Shown: positions 1 through 8,868, counted from the stretch's first letter. The stretch is DNA of 64,000 nt from Collinsella sp. zg1085 (GCF_018889955.1 NZ_CP076545.1:186001-250000); one strand, 5' to 3'. The notes: generated from the sequence alone by a model not told the origin. Numbers and translations: made by a program.

Positions 1-439
1 GTTCGTCGCTCATCCAGCGATCGACCTCTTGACCCTCTTGGAAGAGCTTCAAGAAGCAAATACCATCTAGGTCATGACCGGGCAGCTCGGGCGCAATGGG
101 CAAAGAGCCGGTAGCCAGAATAAGCTTGTCATAGCTTTCATCGAAGCTGCTGCCATCAGCTGCTGTGCAATGGACAACATGTGCGTCAAAGTCGATGCTC
201 TCAACACTTGTCTCAAGATGAATCTGTGCACCCTTGTCTTCAAACGCCTGTTTGTTGGTATAGAACAGGTTTTCGTATGAATCAATCTGACGGCCAACCC
301 AAAGTGCGGTGCCGCAGCCCAAATAACTAAGATTGGTATTGCGGTCAATCATAACAACTTGCTGGTCAGGATAGTTATCCAGCAAGGTGTTAGCAGCTGC
401 AATACCTGCATGATTGGTTCCAACAATGACAGTCTTCAT
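1..439 (-). CDS. nox: NADH oxidase (FAD-dependent, Nox family), N-terminal part
   Basis: This is the first ~146 residues of a flavoprotein pyridine-nucleotide oxidoreductase that runs off the left edge of the window. The protein begins MKTVIVGTNHAGIAAANTLL, an FAD-binding Rossmann motif of the kind seen in NADH oxidases. It continues with NLSYLGCGTALWVG, where the Cys matches the redox-active cysteine of water-forming NADH oxidases and CoA-disulfide reductases. Further on, KLILATGSLPIAP is the conserved ATG segment. The start is the ATG preceded by AAAGGGG. By family it would oxidise NADH with O2 in the cytoplasm, useful to a fermenter exposed to oxygen. Without the C-terminus, an NADH peroxidase or CoA-disulfide reductase role cannot be excluded. 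Confidence 0.82.
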   Translation of the reverse strand, partial: MKTVIVGTNHAGIAAANTLLDNYPDQQVVMIDRNTNLSYLGCGTALWVGRQIDSYENLFYTNKQAFEDKGAQIHLETSVESIDFDAHVVHCTAADGSSFDESYDKLILATGSLPIAPELPGHDLDGICFLKLFQEGQEVDRWMSDE

Positions 440-607
440 AACATGCCCCTTTCACGCGAGCAACAGCGCTCAGCTAAAATGTTGCGCGGTCAGCTGAGAG
501 GTTGTGAGGCAAGCAATCTGCAGTGCCCTTAATCCATAAAAGCAACAACAAATGGCACAGCACATACTCTCAAAATGCAAGCATCTGCTTGAGCATAAAG
601 TGCTTCT

Positions 608-637
608 ATTCTAGTCACATTTATGGATATGCGCCAA
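608..637 (-). promoter_or_regulatory. Candidate sigma-70 promoter for the NADH oxidase gene
   Basis: On the minus strand TTGGCG is followed after 18 nt by TAGAAT, a reasonable vegetative promoter, and would give a leader of about 160 nt before the nox start. The rest of the 440-734 gap holds no convincing gene. The assignment rests only on hexamer similarity. Confidence 0.3.
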
Positions 638-734
638 TCGCGTTTTATCTGCGTGAATATCTGAAGAAAAATGTACAAACTGGCATGATGCTTGTAATAC
701 CAGGGCGTGGGTTTTAGCAGAGATTCACGGCGAG

Positions 735-772
735 CAAAAACAAAACAGGTCAGGCTCGGAACCTGACCTGTT
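735..772 (-). terminator. Rho-independent terminator of tRNA-Gln
   Basis: Read on the minus strand, an 11-bp perfect stem (AACAGGTCAGG with CCTGACCTGTT) and a 7-nt loop are followed by TTGTTTTTG. It lies a few bases after the CCA end of tRNA-Gln and would end that transcript. Confidence 0.85.
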
Positions 773-779
773 AAATAGC

Positions 780-853
780 TGGCTGGGGCGGAGGGATTCG
801 AACCCCCGTAACCGGCACCAAAAACCGGGGTCCTGCCGTTGGACGACGCCCCA
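780..853 (-). tRNA. tRNA-Gln (anticodon TTG)
   Basis: The minus strand folds into a full cloverleaf: acceptor TGGGGCG pairs with CGCCCCA, the D stem is GTCC/GGAC, and the anticodon stem CCGGT/GCCGG encloses the loop TTTTGGT, giving anticodon TTG. The T arm contains GGTTCGAATCC and the 3' CCA is encoded. The strong T-rich terminator follows directly. Confidence 0.95.
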
Positions 854-907
854 CTGTAAGCCGCACGCAAAAGCCTGCAAACTCAACGCCGGTATAGTGT
901 AGCGTAA

Positions 908-1816
908 TTAGGCGCTTAATGCATCACATACTCCATCAAGAAGTTTAAGCGCCAACATTTGTGCATCATTTGCGGTGAAGGAACCTGAGTTAGCCATGCC
1001 GGAAATCTCGAGTCTCAGGCGGGCGGGCGGTACTTTTGCTGCAGCGTAGGCGGTCTGAATACGCTGTGCAAGGTTGCTGACCTCACTTAGTACGATGGTT
1101 GCCTGCGGCTCAGCATCATCAGGGAGACTGCGGCTTGCAATATCAATAATAAAATCAACATCTTCTGGAGCGGTGCCATTAAAGAGCACCATACCGCTGT
1201 TGATGGTTGTTGCAGAGGCGATATTCCACATGCGCGATGCAACATTGCGCGAGATAGGGTCTTCGCCGCCCACTGCCACACGCACCTGTTCGAGCACGCT
1301 TGCGGCGCGTGCAAGACCCATGCGTGCGTGAGTAACCGCTTCGACTACGGAAGGCTTGCCGTCCCAAACGTGGCGCAGGCGAGCAATATAGCTAAACGTA
1401 TCTTGGAAAGCCATGCCATCGGCAAACAAGCCAACATTCTCCTGAAACTCCTGGAGTGCAGCCTCGGTATGCGGACCAAAATAGCCATCAACAACACCGC
1501 AGGCAAAGCCAAGTGTGTTAAGCGCTTGCTGAAGCTCGGCAACATCGGCTCCATGAAAGTTAGGAAGCCTGAGATAGAGCGTGCGATCGCCTAGCTTATA
1601 CGAGGCATCAACAAGCATGCTCCATGCAGGCATATCAATATCTTCAAGCTCGGGCAAGCCCTGTTCAGCGCGAAACGAACGCACTGCAGAAGCGGTGCTA
1701 GCTCCAAAGCTTTGCTCTTCGAGTTCGCGTTTATCAATCGAAAAGCCAAGACCAACAAGACGCGTCTGTACGTCTTCGACGGCAGGCCCCGTCATTCCTA
1801 CTACGATGGGCTCCAT
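908..1816 (-). CDS. Peptidoglycan-binding (PG_binding_1) domain protein
   Basis: A protein of about 302 residues starting MEPIVVGMTGPAVEDVQTRL. It carries two peptidoglycan_binding_1 repeats: one in the first ~70 residues and a second around VAELQQALNTLGFACGVVDG ... YFGPHTEAALQEFQ. The C-terminal ~170 residues look like an N-acetylmuramoyl-L-alanine amidase-type fold (INSGMVLFNG, IVLSEVSNLAQRI), but I do not see a complete zinc-binding set. There is no clear signal peptide. The ATG used here has AAAGG 6 nt upstream; an in-frame TTG five codons earlier lacks this support. It lies downstream of galE and the polyprenyl synthase on the same strand and probably has a wall-related role. The exact function is uncertain. 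Confidence 0.75.
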   Translation of the reverse strand: MEPIVVGMTGPAVEDVQTRLVGLGFSIDKRELEEQSFGASTASAVRSFRAEQGLPELEDIDMPAWSMLVDASYKLGDRTLYLRLPNFHGADVAELQQALNTLGFACGVVDGYFGPHTEAALQEFQENVGLFADGMAFQDTFSYIARLRHVWDGKPSVVEAVTHARMGLARAASVLEQVRVAVGGEDPISRNVASRMWNIASATTINSGMVLFNGTAPEDVDFIIDIASRSLPDDAEPQATIVLSEVSNLAQRIQTAYAAAKVPPARLRLEISGMANSGSFTANDAQMLALKLLDGVCDALSA

Positions 1817-1873
1817 GGCAATGCCTTTCAATGCTCAACAGAAGCGCAGTGCTTCTGGCGGTGTGCTTGTGTG

Positions 1874-2908
1874 CTAGTGTACCCGATGAATAAAATAGTC
1901 TGCCATGTCCATGAACAGGCGATAACTTTCTGGTTCAAATTCAATACCCGCAAGATGCGATTTTGCACGTTCTACCAGCTGCTTTGCCTGCTGAGCTGCA
2001 AAATCGCGGGAACCACATGCATCAAAAAGCTCAATAGCCCGTGCTATCTTTTGAGGTTCAGAGGTATTTGCCTTAAGTAGCGCAATAAGCTCCTCGCGCT
2101 GAGCGCATTGAGCATGAGTAAGTGCGTGAATAGCTATTAACGTGCGCTTTCCCTCTGTGATGTCGCTACCTTGGTCTTTTTCAGGCGCGCCATCGCGAAC
2201 ATCAAGGTTGAGAAGATCGTCTTGAATTTGAAATGCCAAGCCAGCGTCCATACCAAAGCTGCGCAGCGCCTCAATTTGTTCAGGGCTGCCACCGCCGATA
2301 ATGGCACCGCAGGCAAGCGGCGTTGCAGCGCTGTAATAGGATGTCTTAAGCCGCGCCATATTCAAATAATCTTCAACAGAAAGGTCAAAGCGCTCATCAC
2401 GTGCCCAACCCAAGTCAAGTGCTTGTCCCTCAATTGTGCGCGTTGTCATAGCGGTTAGCTCGTCGATAATCAATAGCTTGATGCTATCCTGGAGTGTTTT
2501 GTCCTCGAGTACGGTATGCACTACCCAAGTCAGGGCTAAATCTCCACAGTTGATTGCAAGTGCTTCACCCATCTGTATGTGCAGGCAGGGCTCGCCGCGT
2601 CGTAGTTGGCTGTGATCGGCAATATCGTCATGAATAAGCGCCGCACTTTGAAAATGCTCAATGGCTGCAGCTGCTGAGTACGCTTGCCAAAAGTCGCCGC
2701 CGACAGCTTTGGCTGCCAGCATGCATATGAGCGGACGTACGCGCTTGCCGCCGTTTTGCGTAAAGCGTGTGAGCGGCTCAAAGAGATAGCGCTCTAAGTC
2801 TGCCGACACTGTTTGCGCGGGGTTTGTTTGCCCTAAATAGGCAGTTTTAAGGTGCTCGTTGAGCGGCTCAACATGCTCTGCTAAAAAGGCAAGAAAGGAA
2901 CCAGACAC
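1874..2908 (-). CDS. Polyprenyl diphosphate synthase (trans-isoprenyl synthase)
   Basis: This enzyme condenses isopentenyl diphosphate onto allylic diphosphates to make the precursor of undecaprenyl carriers or quinones. The family signatures are present: GGKRVRP near the N-terminus, the first aspartate-rich motif LIHDDIADHSQLRRG, and the second, FQIQDDLLNLD. Length (about 344 aa) is usual for medium or long-chain synthases; the chain length of the product cannot be read from sequence. I place the start at a GTG with GGAG nine bases upstream. A TTG five codons earlier (at 2923) is an alternative with a poorly spaced AGGA. It follows galE by fewer than 30 nt, consistent with one operon for envelope precursors. 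Confidence 0.88.
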   Translation of the reverse strand: MSGSFLAFLAEHVEPLNEHLKTAYLGQTNPAQTVSADLERYLFEPLTRFTQNGGKRVRPLICMLAAKAVGGDFWQAYSAAAAIEHFQSAALIHDDIADHSQLRRGEPCLHIQMGEALAINCGDLALTWVVHTVLEDKTLQDSIKLLIIDELTAMTTRTIEGQALDLGWARDERFDLSVEDYLNMARLKTSYYSAATPLACGAIIGGGSPEQIEALRSFGMDAGLAFQIQDDLLNLDVRDGAPEKDQGSDITEGKRTLIAIHALTHAQCAQREELIALLKANTSEPQKIARAIELFDACGSRDFAAQQAKQLVERAKSHLAGIEFEPESYRLFMDMADYFIHRVH

Positions 2909-2935
2909 GGCTATGCGCTCCAAACGTCCTGCACG

Positions 2936-3997
2936 CTATTGAGCATCTTCAAAGCCGTTGGGATTTGCTGATTGCCAAGCCCATGAATCGCGGCACATAT
3001 CGGTGATGTCAAAGCGCGCTTTCCAGCCCAGCATCTGCTCAGCTTTGCTGGCATCACACCAGTTGGCGGCTATGTCGCCGGCACGACGCTCGCGAATAAC
3101 ATAGGGGATTGGCTTGCCCGCGGCTGCTTCAAAGGCATGAATCACCTCAAGCACGGAGCTGCCGGTACCTGTTCCGAGGTTAAATATTTCAACCCCTGTT
3201 TTACCGTGCATCCAGTTAAGCGCAGCAAGGTGACCTTGTGCAAGGTCAACAACGTGGATATAGTCGCGCACACCGGTGCCATCAGGGGTGGGATAATCAT
3301 TGCCAAAAACCTGGACTGCTTCGAGCTTGCCAACAGCAACCTGTGCTACATAGGGCACCAGATTGTTAGGAATACCTTTAGGGTCTTCGCCAATAAGACC
3401 TGAGGGATGCGCTCCAATGGGATTAAAGTAGCGTAGCAAAACAACATTCCACGCGGGGTCGGAGCTATAAATATCGGTAAGAATCTGTTCAATCATCCAT
3501 TTGGTCCAGCCATAGGGGTTGGTCACCATCTTTTTAGGAGAAAGTTCGGTCACTGGTGGCTCGTCGGGGTCGCCGTATACGGTTGATGAGCTAGAGAAAA
3601 TGATAGATTTGCACTCATGAGCTCGCATGACGTCAACAAGCGCCAGCGTGGAGCCAAGATTATTATGGTAGTACTCAATAGGCTTGCTAACACTTTCGCC
3701 TACCGCTTTATAGCCTGCAAAGTGAATGACACAGTCAATAGCGTGTGAAGTAAAGATGTGGTCTAGTGCTTCGCGGTCAAGGAGATTAGCTTCATAGAAG
3801 TGAAGACGCTCGGCATTTTTTTTGCCAACAATGGCGGCAACGCGCTCAAGAGCAACGGCGCTCGCGTTAGAAAGATCGTCAACTACAACCGCTTGATAGC
3901 CAGCTTCGAGCAGTTCAACAACGGTATGTGACCCAATAAAGCCCGCACCGCCGGTTACGAGGACACAGCCTTTGCTGTTGGTTTGTGTATCTGACAT
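2936..3997 (-). CDS. galE: UDP-glucose 4-epimerase
   Basis: GalE interconverts UDP-glucose and UDP-galactose using bound NAD. The protein of 353 residues opens with VLVTGGAGFIGSHTVVEL, the GxxGxxG NAD-binding motif of the short-chain dehydrogenase fold. The SSSSTVYGDP segment supplies the catalytic Ser/Thr, and NPYGWTKWMIEQIL carries the YxxxK pair. The C-terminal AEQMLGWKARFDI is typical of GalE. The ATG is preceded by AAAAGGAGC. It is the first gene of a minus-strand run with the polyprenyl synthase and the peptidoglycan-binding protein, suggesting a role in supplying galactose for surface polymers as well as in the Leloir pathway. Confidence 0.95.
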   Translation of the reverse strand: MSDTQTNSKGCVLVTGGAGFIGSHTVVELLEAGYQAVVVDDLSNASAVALERVAAIVGKKNAERLHFYEANLLDREALDHIFTSHAIDCVIHFAGYKAVGESVSKPIEYYHNNLGSTLALVDVMRAHECKSIIFSSSSTVYGDPDEPPVTELSPKKMVTNPYGWTKWMIEQILTDIYSSDPAWNVVLLRYFNPIGAHPSGLIGEDPKGIPNNLVPYVAQVAVGKLEAVQVFGNDYPTPDGTGVRDYIHVVDLAQGHLAALNWMHGKTGVEIFNLGTGTGSSVLEVIHAFEAAAGKPIPYVIRERRAGDIAANWCDASKAEQMLGWKARFDITDMCRDSWAWQSANPNGFEDAQ

Positions 3998-4162
3998 ACA
4001 AGCTCCTTTTCGAGTTGGCCTACATCAAAGTATACTCCCGCCTGTGTGGAGTAGGTCTACATTCCGTTAACGCTTGATGGAGATTGGCACCCGAGCGGTT
4101 GCTGAGGTATCCTATATCCGTCGTTTTACCGGAGACATATATATAGAATAAACGGAGAACGT

Positions 4163-5386
4163 ATGTCACGAACAACAAAAACGAGTGAAGAAGAGCAGCT
4201 CACAAAGCTTAACTCTTCTTTTGAATACACGGCAGAGCTTTCTCGTCGCAATGCCTTGAAGGCTGTTTTAAGTATGGCTGGCGCAGCGGTGCTGTTTGGT
4301 TTTCCACATTTAGCACAAGCTGCTGATGCAACTGAGGCTACTAAAAAAGCACTAGCTGAGGCACAGGCAAAATACGAGCAAGTACAAAAACAGATGAATG
4401 AGCTTGCTGCTCAGTTCCAAGAGCTCAGCGTGAAGCAGGATCAAACGCTGTCACAAATCGAGGCTGTTCAGAACCAGATTGACGCTACGCAGCTTGAGAT
4501 TGAAAAGAAAGAAGCCGAGCTCAAAGCAAAGAAAGGTATTCTTTCTGACCGGGTTTCGAGCAACTATAAAGCAGGCGGCACTGATGCGCTTGCTATGCTG
4601 TTGTCCTCCTCTTCATTTGATGAGCTTATTTCAAAGACCTTTTATCTCAACAAGGTAAATGAAAGCGACCAAGAAGCGATTGCTGCGGTTAACCGTGTTC
4701 AGCGTGAGCTTGAACAACAAAAGCTTAATCTTGAAAAGCAAAAGAGTGAGCTTGAGGCGCTTAGAGCAGTGCAAGCTGAGCAGCTCAAGGCTATGAACGC
4801 TAAAAAGGACGAGGTGCAGAATCTGCTCTCAAATTTGTCCGATGATGTTAAAGCGTTAATCGCTCAGCGCGACAAAGAGATTTTGGCTGCGGCAAAGGCC
4901 GAAGAAGAAGCACGTCGTGCAGCGGCTGCTGCTCGTCAACATGCAAATGGCGTGCGCGGGAGCGCGGGTGTTCGTCCGGGCATGAGCCAAACGGTTGCCG
5001 GTGCAACTGCGCAAAAGCGCGTGGTTAATTCTTGTGGTGTTACTCCTTCGCCAGGCTATGGCCTTTGCGCTGCATGGGTGAGCTACGTTTTTGAAAACGC
5101 AGGCTTGGGATATGTAGGCGGTAATGCCAACGATATGTATAACGCTTGGTGCACATCGTCAGATAAAAACAAACTTAAGGTTGGCATGATTATTGCTGTC
5201 TCGTCGCACCCGCAAACGCAGGCAGGTCAGGTTTATGGTCATGTTGGCGTGTACGTGGGCGGCAACACCGTTATGGATAATATTGGATATATTCGCTCCA
5301 TTAACCTTGACCAGTGGATTAACTTCTATGGAGAAACCGTTACGCCGCGCTGGGGCTGGGCAAGTGGCATCAACCTTGAGGCCTAA
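4163..5386 (+). CDS. Tat-exported coiled-coil protein with C-terminal CHAP/NlpC-like amidase domain
   Basis: A 407-residue secreted cell-wall protein. Residues 27-34 read SRRNALKA, a twin-arginine signal followed by a hydrophobic stretch and an AQA cleavage site near residue 53. Residues ~58-255 are a long Glu/Lys/Gln-rich coiled coil, as in PcsB/CwlO-type wall hydrolases. Residues ~290-407 form a cysteine amidase domain with candidate catalytic Cys302 (GYGLCAAW) and His360 (VYGHVGVY). The domain layout matches hydrolases activated by FtsEX during division, although no ftsEX is nearby. The start has GGAGAACGT before the ATG. Export by Tat rather than Sec is less usual for this layout. CHAP versus NlpC/P60 cannot be settled by eye. 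Confidence 0.85.
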   Translation: MSRTTKTSEEEQLTKLNSSFEYTAELSRRNALKAVLSMAGAAVLFGFPHLAQAADATEATKKALAEAQAKYEQVQKQMNELAAQFQELSVKQDQTLSQIEAVQNQIDATQLEIEKKEAELKAKKGILSDRVSSNYKAGGTDALAMLLSSSSFDELISKTFYLNKVNESDQEAIAAVNRVQRELEQQKLNLEKQKSELEALRAVQAEQLKAMNAKKDEVQNLLSNLSDDVKALIAQRDKEILAAAKAEEEARRAAAAARQHANGVRGSAGVRPGMSQTVAGATAQKRVVNSCGVTPSPGYGLCAAWVSYVFENAGLGYVGGNANDMYNAWCTSSDKNKLKVGMIIAVSSHPQTQAGQVYGHVGVYVGGNTVMDNIGYIRSINLDQWINFYGETVTPRWGWASGINLEA

Positions 5387-5422
5387 GGCTTGAATTGAGG
5401 CTTAGCTTATTTAGATATATTG

Positions 5423-5450
5423 GGCGCTGGGCATAGCTCAGCGCCTTTTT
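5423..5450 (+). terminator. Rho-independent terminator after the wall hydrolase
   Basis: GGCGCTG and CAGCGCC form a 7-bp GC-rich stem with a 9-nt loop, followed by TTTTT. It is placed to end the preceding plus-strand gene. Confidence 0.85.
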
Positions 5451-5513
5451 ACGTTCAATTCTACTAACTTGTTTGGTGCTAGGTAGAATGTATGCCATCA
5501 AAGCAGGCGATGC

Positions 5514-6320
5514 CTACAGAAGCAACGTACAGCCTGCAAGTGCACATATATATCCGCAAAAACAAGCGATAAAGAGCCCGTCGATACGCCAGCTTAAGCG
5601 CAGGTCATGATAGTGGCTGTGCGTTTTGCTATGTCCATAGGCACGTACTTCCATAGCACGTCCAAGGTTTTCGGCGTGGCGCATTGCGCTTGCAAAGAGC
5701 GGCACGAGTAGCGGAATACTTGCACGAATAGACCCAACAACACCAAGCCCTTCAAGTTGGGCACCCCGACTTATCTGGGCAGTTCGGATAATGTTGGCTT
5801 CTTGTACCAAAATAGGTACAAAGCGCAGGGTAATTGAGAGCATAAGTGCGAGCTGCTGTACTGGCACGCCAATGCGCGCGAGAGGTGAAAGAAGGCGTTC
5901 AAGCGCGTTACAAATTGCTGTAGGTGTTGTGGTGAGCATAAACGTAATGCCCGCGAGAAGCAGCATCAAAAAACGCACAGTATACATGAACGCGGCAGTG
6001 AGACCACTTAAGTGGAGGTGCAGTATGCCAAGTTGGAAGATACGAGGCCCAGATTGAACAAAAAAGAGATTAAACAGTGAGGTTATGAGCAGGAAGGCAC
6101 AAAGGGGGCGAAGCTGTCGTGCAATAAGACCAATTTGTACGCGCGATGCTATGCATGCGCTGAGTGAGGCGAGTGTACAAAGAGCAAGCGCAGGGAGGTT
6201 TTGCACCATAAAGCAGCTAATCATAAAGAGAATACAAATGAGCGTTTTGACGCGCGGGTCAATTTTATGAATGAAGGAGGTTCCGGCGAAGTATTTCCCC
6301 AGACTAGTGCGTATCACCAT
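5514..6320 (-). CDS. ecfT: ECF transporter transmembrane protein EcfT
   Basis: EcfT is the membrane scaffold that couples the ECF ATPases to the substrate-binding S component. The 268-residue protein begins MVIRTSLGKYFAGTSFIHKI ... DPRVKTL, the usual EcfT amino terminus, and has five to six hydrophobic segments. The cytoplasmic coupling helices carry the conserved Ala-Arg-Gly-like patterns (AQISRGAQLEG and MEVRAYG). The ATG has AGGAG four bases upstream and overlaps the end of the upstream ATPase gene by 17 nt, so translation is probably coupled. It is the last gene of the riboswitch-controlled riboflavin uptake operon. Confidence 0.92.
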   Translation of the reverse strand: MVIRTSLGKYFAGTSFIHKIDPRVKTLICILFMISCFMVQNLPALALCTLASLSACIASRVQIGLIARQLRPLCAFLLITSLFNLFFVQSGPRIFQLGILHLHLSGLTAAFMYTVRFLMLLLAGITFMLTTTPTAICNALERLLSPLARIGVPVQQLALMLSITLRFVPILVQEANIIRTAQISRGAQLEGLGVVGSIRASIPLLVPLFASAMRHAENLGRAMEVRAYGHSKTHSHYHDLRLSWRIDGLFIACFCGYICALAGCTLLL

Positions 6321-8160
6321 GTCGCTCCTCTTTACTCATTGAATGTGACGGCGTATCAAGTGCTATAAGAAGCTGCTCTACGAGTTCTGTGAGCGTAAGC
6401 GCACTCGGCGTTGTTTTAGACAGTAGCCCTAAGGCTTGCAGGTGCTGGGAGAGGTGTAGCGCGGCGGGGAGTCCGGGTGTGCGTAGCGGCTGAGCGCTAA
6501 AAACTGCACGCGGACTTCCCTGAGCAACTATATGCCCTTGTTCCATGCAGATAAGCTGGTCTGCAAACTCCGCTACATCATCAAGGGAATGTGTAATCAC
6601 AATGAGGGTAGTGCCGGCGGCTTTAAGGCGCATGAGGGTGGCGCGCATATGGTCGCGCCCTACAGGGTCAAGCCCTGCCATGGGCTCATCAAAAATGATG
6701 CATGCTTGCTGCATGGCAAGTATCCCGGCAAGAGCTACACTGCGCTGTTGTCCGCCAGAGAGATTAAAAGGCGAGCGCATGAGAAAATCTTCACGCGCAG
6801 AGATGCCCAGCGTGGACAGCGCGTCAATAACACGCCTTTGAACCTCATCGTTAGAGCAACCAAGATTGCGCGGACCAAAGGCAATATCATCAAAGACAGT
6901 TTGTGCAAAGAGCTGACGCTCAGGAAGCTGGGTCACATAGCCAATGTTGCGCCTAAGTTCTGCACGCCGACGCTTATCGGCGGTTGATATATCGCCCACA
7001 AAAATGCGACCCGTGTTCGGTTGAATATGTGCTGCCAAAAGTTCTGCAGTAGTTGACTTGCCAGAACCTGTCCGCCCCACGAGAGCAACTAAGCTACCAG
7101 GGCTTATTGTAAAGTTTAGATTCTCTACGGCAAAGTTTGATGAGGTATTACTGGGTGCGGAATAGCTAAAGCTCACCTGCTCAACTGAAAGAGCGGGAGC
7201 GTTTATATCTTGTGTAGAAACCGCCTTATTTGCAGCGAGCATATTGGAATCGATACCAGACCCAAGGGGCTGACCTGTGGGTTTATATGAGTTTTGCACG
7301 CCTGGACCGTGCTGCACACCCATACCATCTACTGGCTTTGATATATGTTCTTGCAACCACGAGATAAGCTCGTCCTCTTGCGCACAAACAGGCAAGATAT
7401 AGCCCGCATCCTCAAGTTGGGCGGCAACACGAAGGCTAAAGGGCAGCTCCAGACCGAGCTCTTGGACGCGCGTCCGGTTAGCAAACACCTCACAAGGGCT
7501 TCCCTCATATGCAATTTTGCCTTGCTGTAATACAAAAACCCGGTCAGCATCGAGCGCATCTTCCATGAAATGGCTTACATGAACAATGGTGATGCCTTGC
7601 TGGTTGAGCTGTACAATAATGCGTTGAATATCAGCATGCCCTTCTGCATCGAGCATAGCAGAGGGTTCATCAAGCAAGAGAATACGCGGGTTCATAGCAA
7701 GCGCACCTGCAAGAGCAATACGCTGCATTTGTCCACCAGAGAGTGTTGTGGGGTCAGCATCTGCATAGGCACTCATATGTACCGCGGCAAGTGCAGCATC
7801 AACACGCTTGGCAATTTCGGCTGCAGACACGCCGAGGTTCTCTGGACCAAAGGCAACATCATCAGCAACAATGCTCGTGACCAGTTGGTCTTCGGGCTGC
7901 TGAAATACCATGGCAAGATACTGGCGAATGTAATGGATAGAGTCGGGCTCTTCAAGCGTGGTTTTCATTATCTGCACGCTGCCGGTTTGTGGTTCTAACA
8001 AACCGGCAATCACCTGCAGAAGGCTTGATTTGCCCGAGCCATTTCCTCCTAGAATACAAATATGTTCACCTGGCTGAACAGTGAGAGACACATCATCAAG
8101 TGCTTGCACATCACCATAAGAAAGTGAAATATGTTGAAGTTGAATATGGGGACTAATCAT
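6304..8160 (-). CDS. ecfA: Fused ECF transporter ATPase (EcfA1-EcfA2 in one chain)
   Basis: This protein of 618 residues holds two complete ABC ATPase domains, powering vitamin uptake through EcfT. The first domain has Walker A GGNGSGKSS, signature LSGGQMQ and Walker B ILLLDEPSAMLD. The second has Walker A GRTGSGKST, signature LSGGQQRS and Walker B CIIFDEPMAGLD. A linker of about 60 residues joins them. In many genomes the two ATPases are separate genes, so this is a natural fusion. I choose the ATG that overlaps the ribU stop (ATGA) and gives MISPHIQLQHISLSYG. A longer reading adds ten residues of no family resemblance. Confidence 0.92.
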   Translation of the reverse strand: MISPHIQLQHISLSYGDVQALDDVSLTVQPGEHICILGGNGSGKSSLLQVIAGLLEPQTGSVQIMKTTLEEPDSIHYIRQYLAMVFQQPEDQLVTSIVADDVAFGPENLGVSAAEIAKRVDAALAAVHMSAYADADPTTLSGGQMQRIALAGALAMNPRILLLDEPSAMLDAEGHADIQRIIVQLNQQGITIVHVSHFMEDALDADRVFVLQQGKIAYEGSPCEVFANRTRVQELGLELPFSLRVAAQLEDAGYILPVCAQEDELISWLQEHISKPVDGMGVQHGPGVQNSYKPTGQPLGSGIDSNMLAANKAVSTQDINAPALSVEQVSFSYSAPSNTSSNFAVENLNFTISPGSLVALVGRTGSGKSTTAELLAAHIQPNTGRIFVGDISTADKRRRAELRRNIGYVTQLPERQLFAQTVFDDIAFGPRNLGCSNDEVQRRVIDALSTLGISAREDFLMRSPFNLSGGQQRSVALAGILAMQQACIIFDEPMAGLDPVGRDHMRATLMRLKAAGTTLIVITHSLDDVAEFADQLICMEQGHIVAQGSPRAVFSAQPLRTPGLPAALHLSQHLQALGLLSKTTPSALTLTELVEQLLIALDTPSHSMSKEERHGDTH

Positions 8161-8693
8161 GAGCGATGAGCTGCAAGTACATTCATGCAAGGAGCTAACA
8201 GCATCTGACCCATAACAAGGTTTATGAGCATCTTTAAGGCGTTAAATGGTAAGAGTATGGGCAAAATCATAGCCGCTGTTTGCATGAGGGTTACTGAGGT
8301 ATAAAGTGGCGTAATGATGAGGTTGGCAGCACATGAAACAGCAATGGCAAGCAGTGCTCCTACAATCATGCCAAGAAGTGAGGCGGCGCGTGATTGCTTA
8401 GCTTTTGTGTAGATAAGCGCCGCAGGCAGCACAAAGCTCACGGTATTGAGTGTTCCCATAATCATGCCAAAGGGATTAAAAAAGAAGTGTGGGAGCCAAG
8501 ATATAACCGCAACAGCAACTCCTAGTTTTGGTCCAAAAGCAAGGGCTGCTATGACACATATAACACCAGAGGGGTCATAGGACAGCCAAGGAGCCGCCGG
8601 AAAGATAGGGATTTGAATAAAGCTAACAATGAGGGAACACGCAGCAAGCATGCCGCCCACAGCAATGGTGCGCGTGTTAAAGGTTTGGGCCAT
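8157..8693 (-). CDS. ribU: Riboflavin ECF transporter S component (RibU family)
   Basis: The S component binds the vitamin outside and delivers it through EcfT. The 178-residue protein has about six membrane segments. It shows RibU-like landmarks: the PWLSYDPSGV segment after the first helix, an ALAFGPKLGVAVAVI helix, and LPFNALKMLINL near the end. An FMN riboswitch lies immediately upstream, which fixes the substrate as riboflavin or FMN more firmly than sequence similarity alone. It is followed by the fused ATPase with a 4-nt overlap and then ecfT, so this operon contains a complete ECF transporter. Confidence 0.9.
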   Translation of the reverse strand: MAQTFNTRTIAVGGMLAACSLIVSFIQIPIFPAAPWLSYDPSGVICVIAALAFGPKLGVAVAVISWLPHFFFNPFGMIMGTLNTVSFVLPAALIYTKAKQSRAASLLGMIVGALLAIAVSCAANLIITPLYTSVTLMQTAAMILPILLPFNALKMLINLVMGQMLLAPCMNVLAAHRS

Positions 8694-8701
8694 AATAGCT
8701 C

Positions 8702-8832
8702 CGTTTCTTCCGTCCGGACTGTACCGTCGGCTCCGGACTGTACCGGATCGGCCTTCTCTGGCTTGCGGGCTTCTGTATCAGTTTGTTGATACAGCTACCG
8801 CCGGTGGGGAATTGCACCCCGTCTTGAAACAT
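8702..8832 (-). promoter_or_regulatory. FMN riboswitch (RFN element)
   Basis: The minus strand contains the conserved RFN blocks in order: GGGGTGCAATTCCCCACCGG, then CGGTAGC, AGCCCGCAAGCC, GATCCGGTACAGTCCGGAGC, CGACGGTACAGTCCGGACG and GAAG. This is the family-wide order of the six-helix FMN aptamer. Its 3' end falls within 10 nt of the ribU start, with no space for a separate terminator, so control is probably by sequestering the ribosome binding site. FMN binding would shut off riboflavin uptake. Confidence 0.95.
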
Positions 8833-8840
8833 ACATCTAC

Positions 8841-8868
8841 ACTATACGCAAACAGACAAACTATGCAA
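8841..8868 (-). promoter_or_regulatory. Promoter of the riboflavin transporter operon
   Basis: On the minus strand TTGCAT and TATAGT are separated by 16 nt and would start transcription just before the first helix of the FMN riboswitch. Position and hexamers agree well. Confidence 0.65.

Noticed and set aside
529-870. Minus-strand frame of 113 codons across the tRNA-Gln gene
   Set aside because: It is the well-known pseudo-protein produced by translating through a tRNA (SGASSNGRTPVFGAGYGGSN); the tRNA and its terminator explain the sequence.
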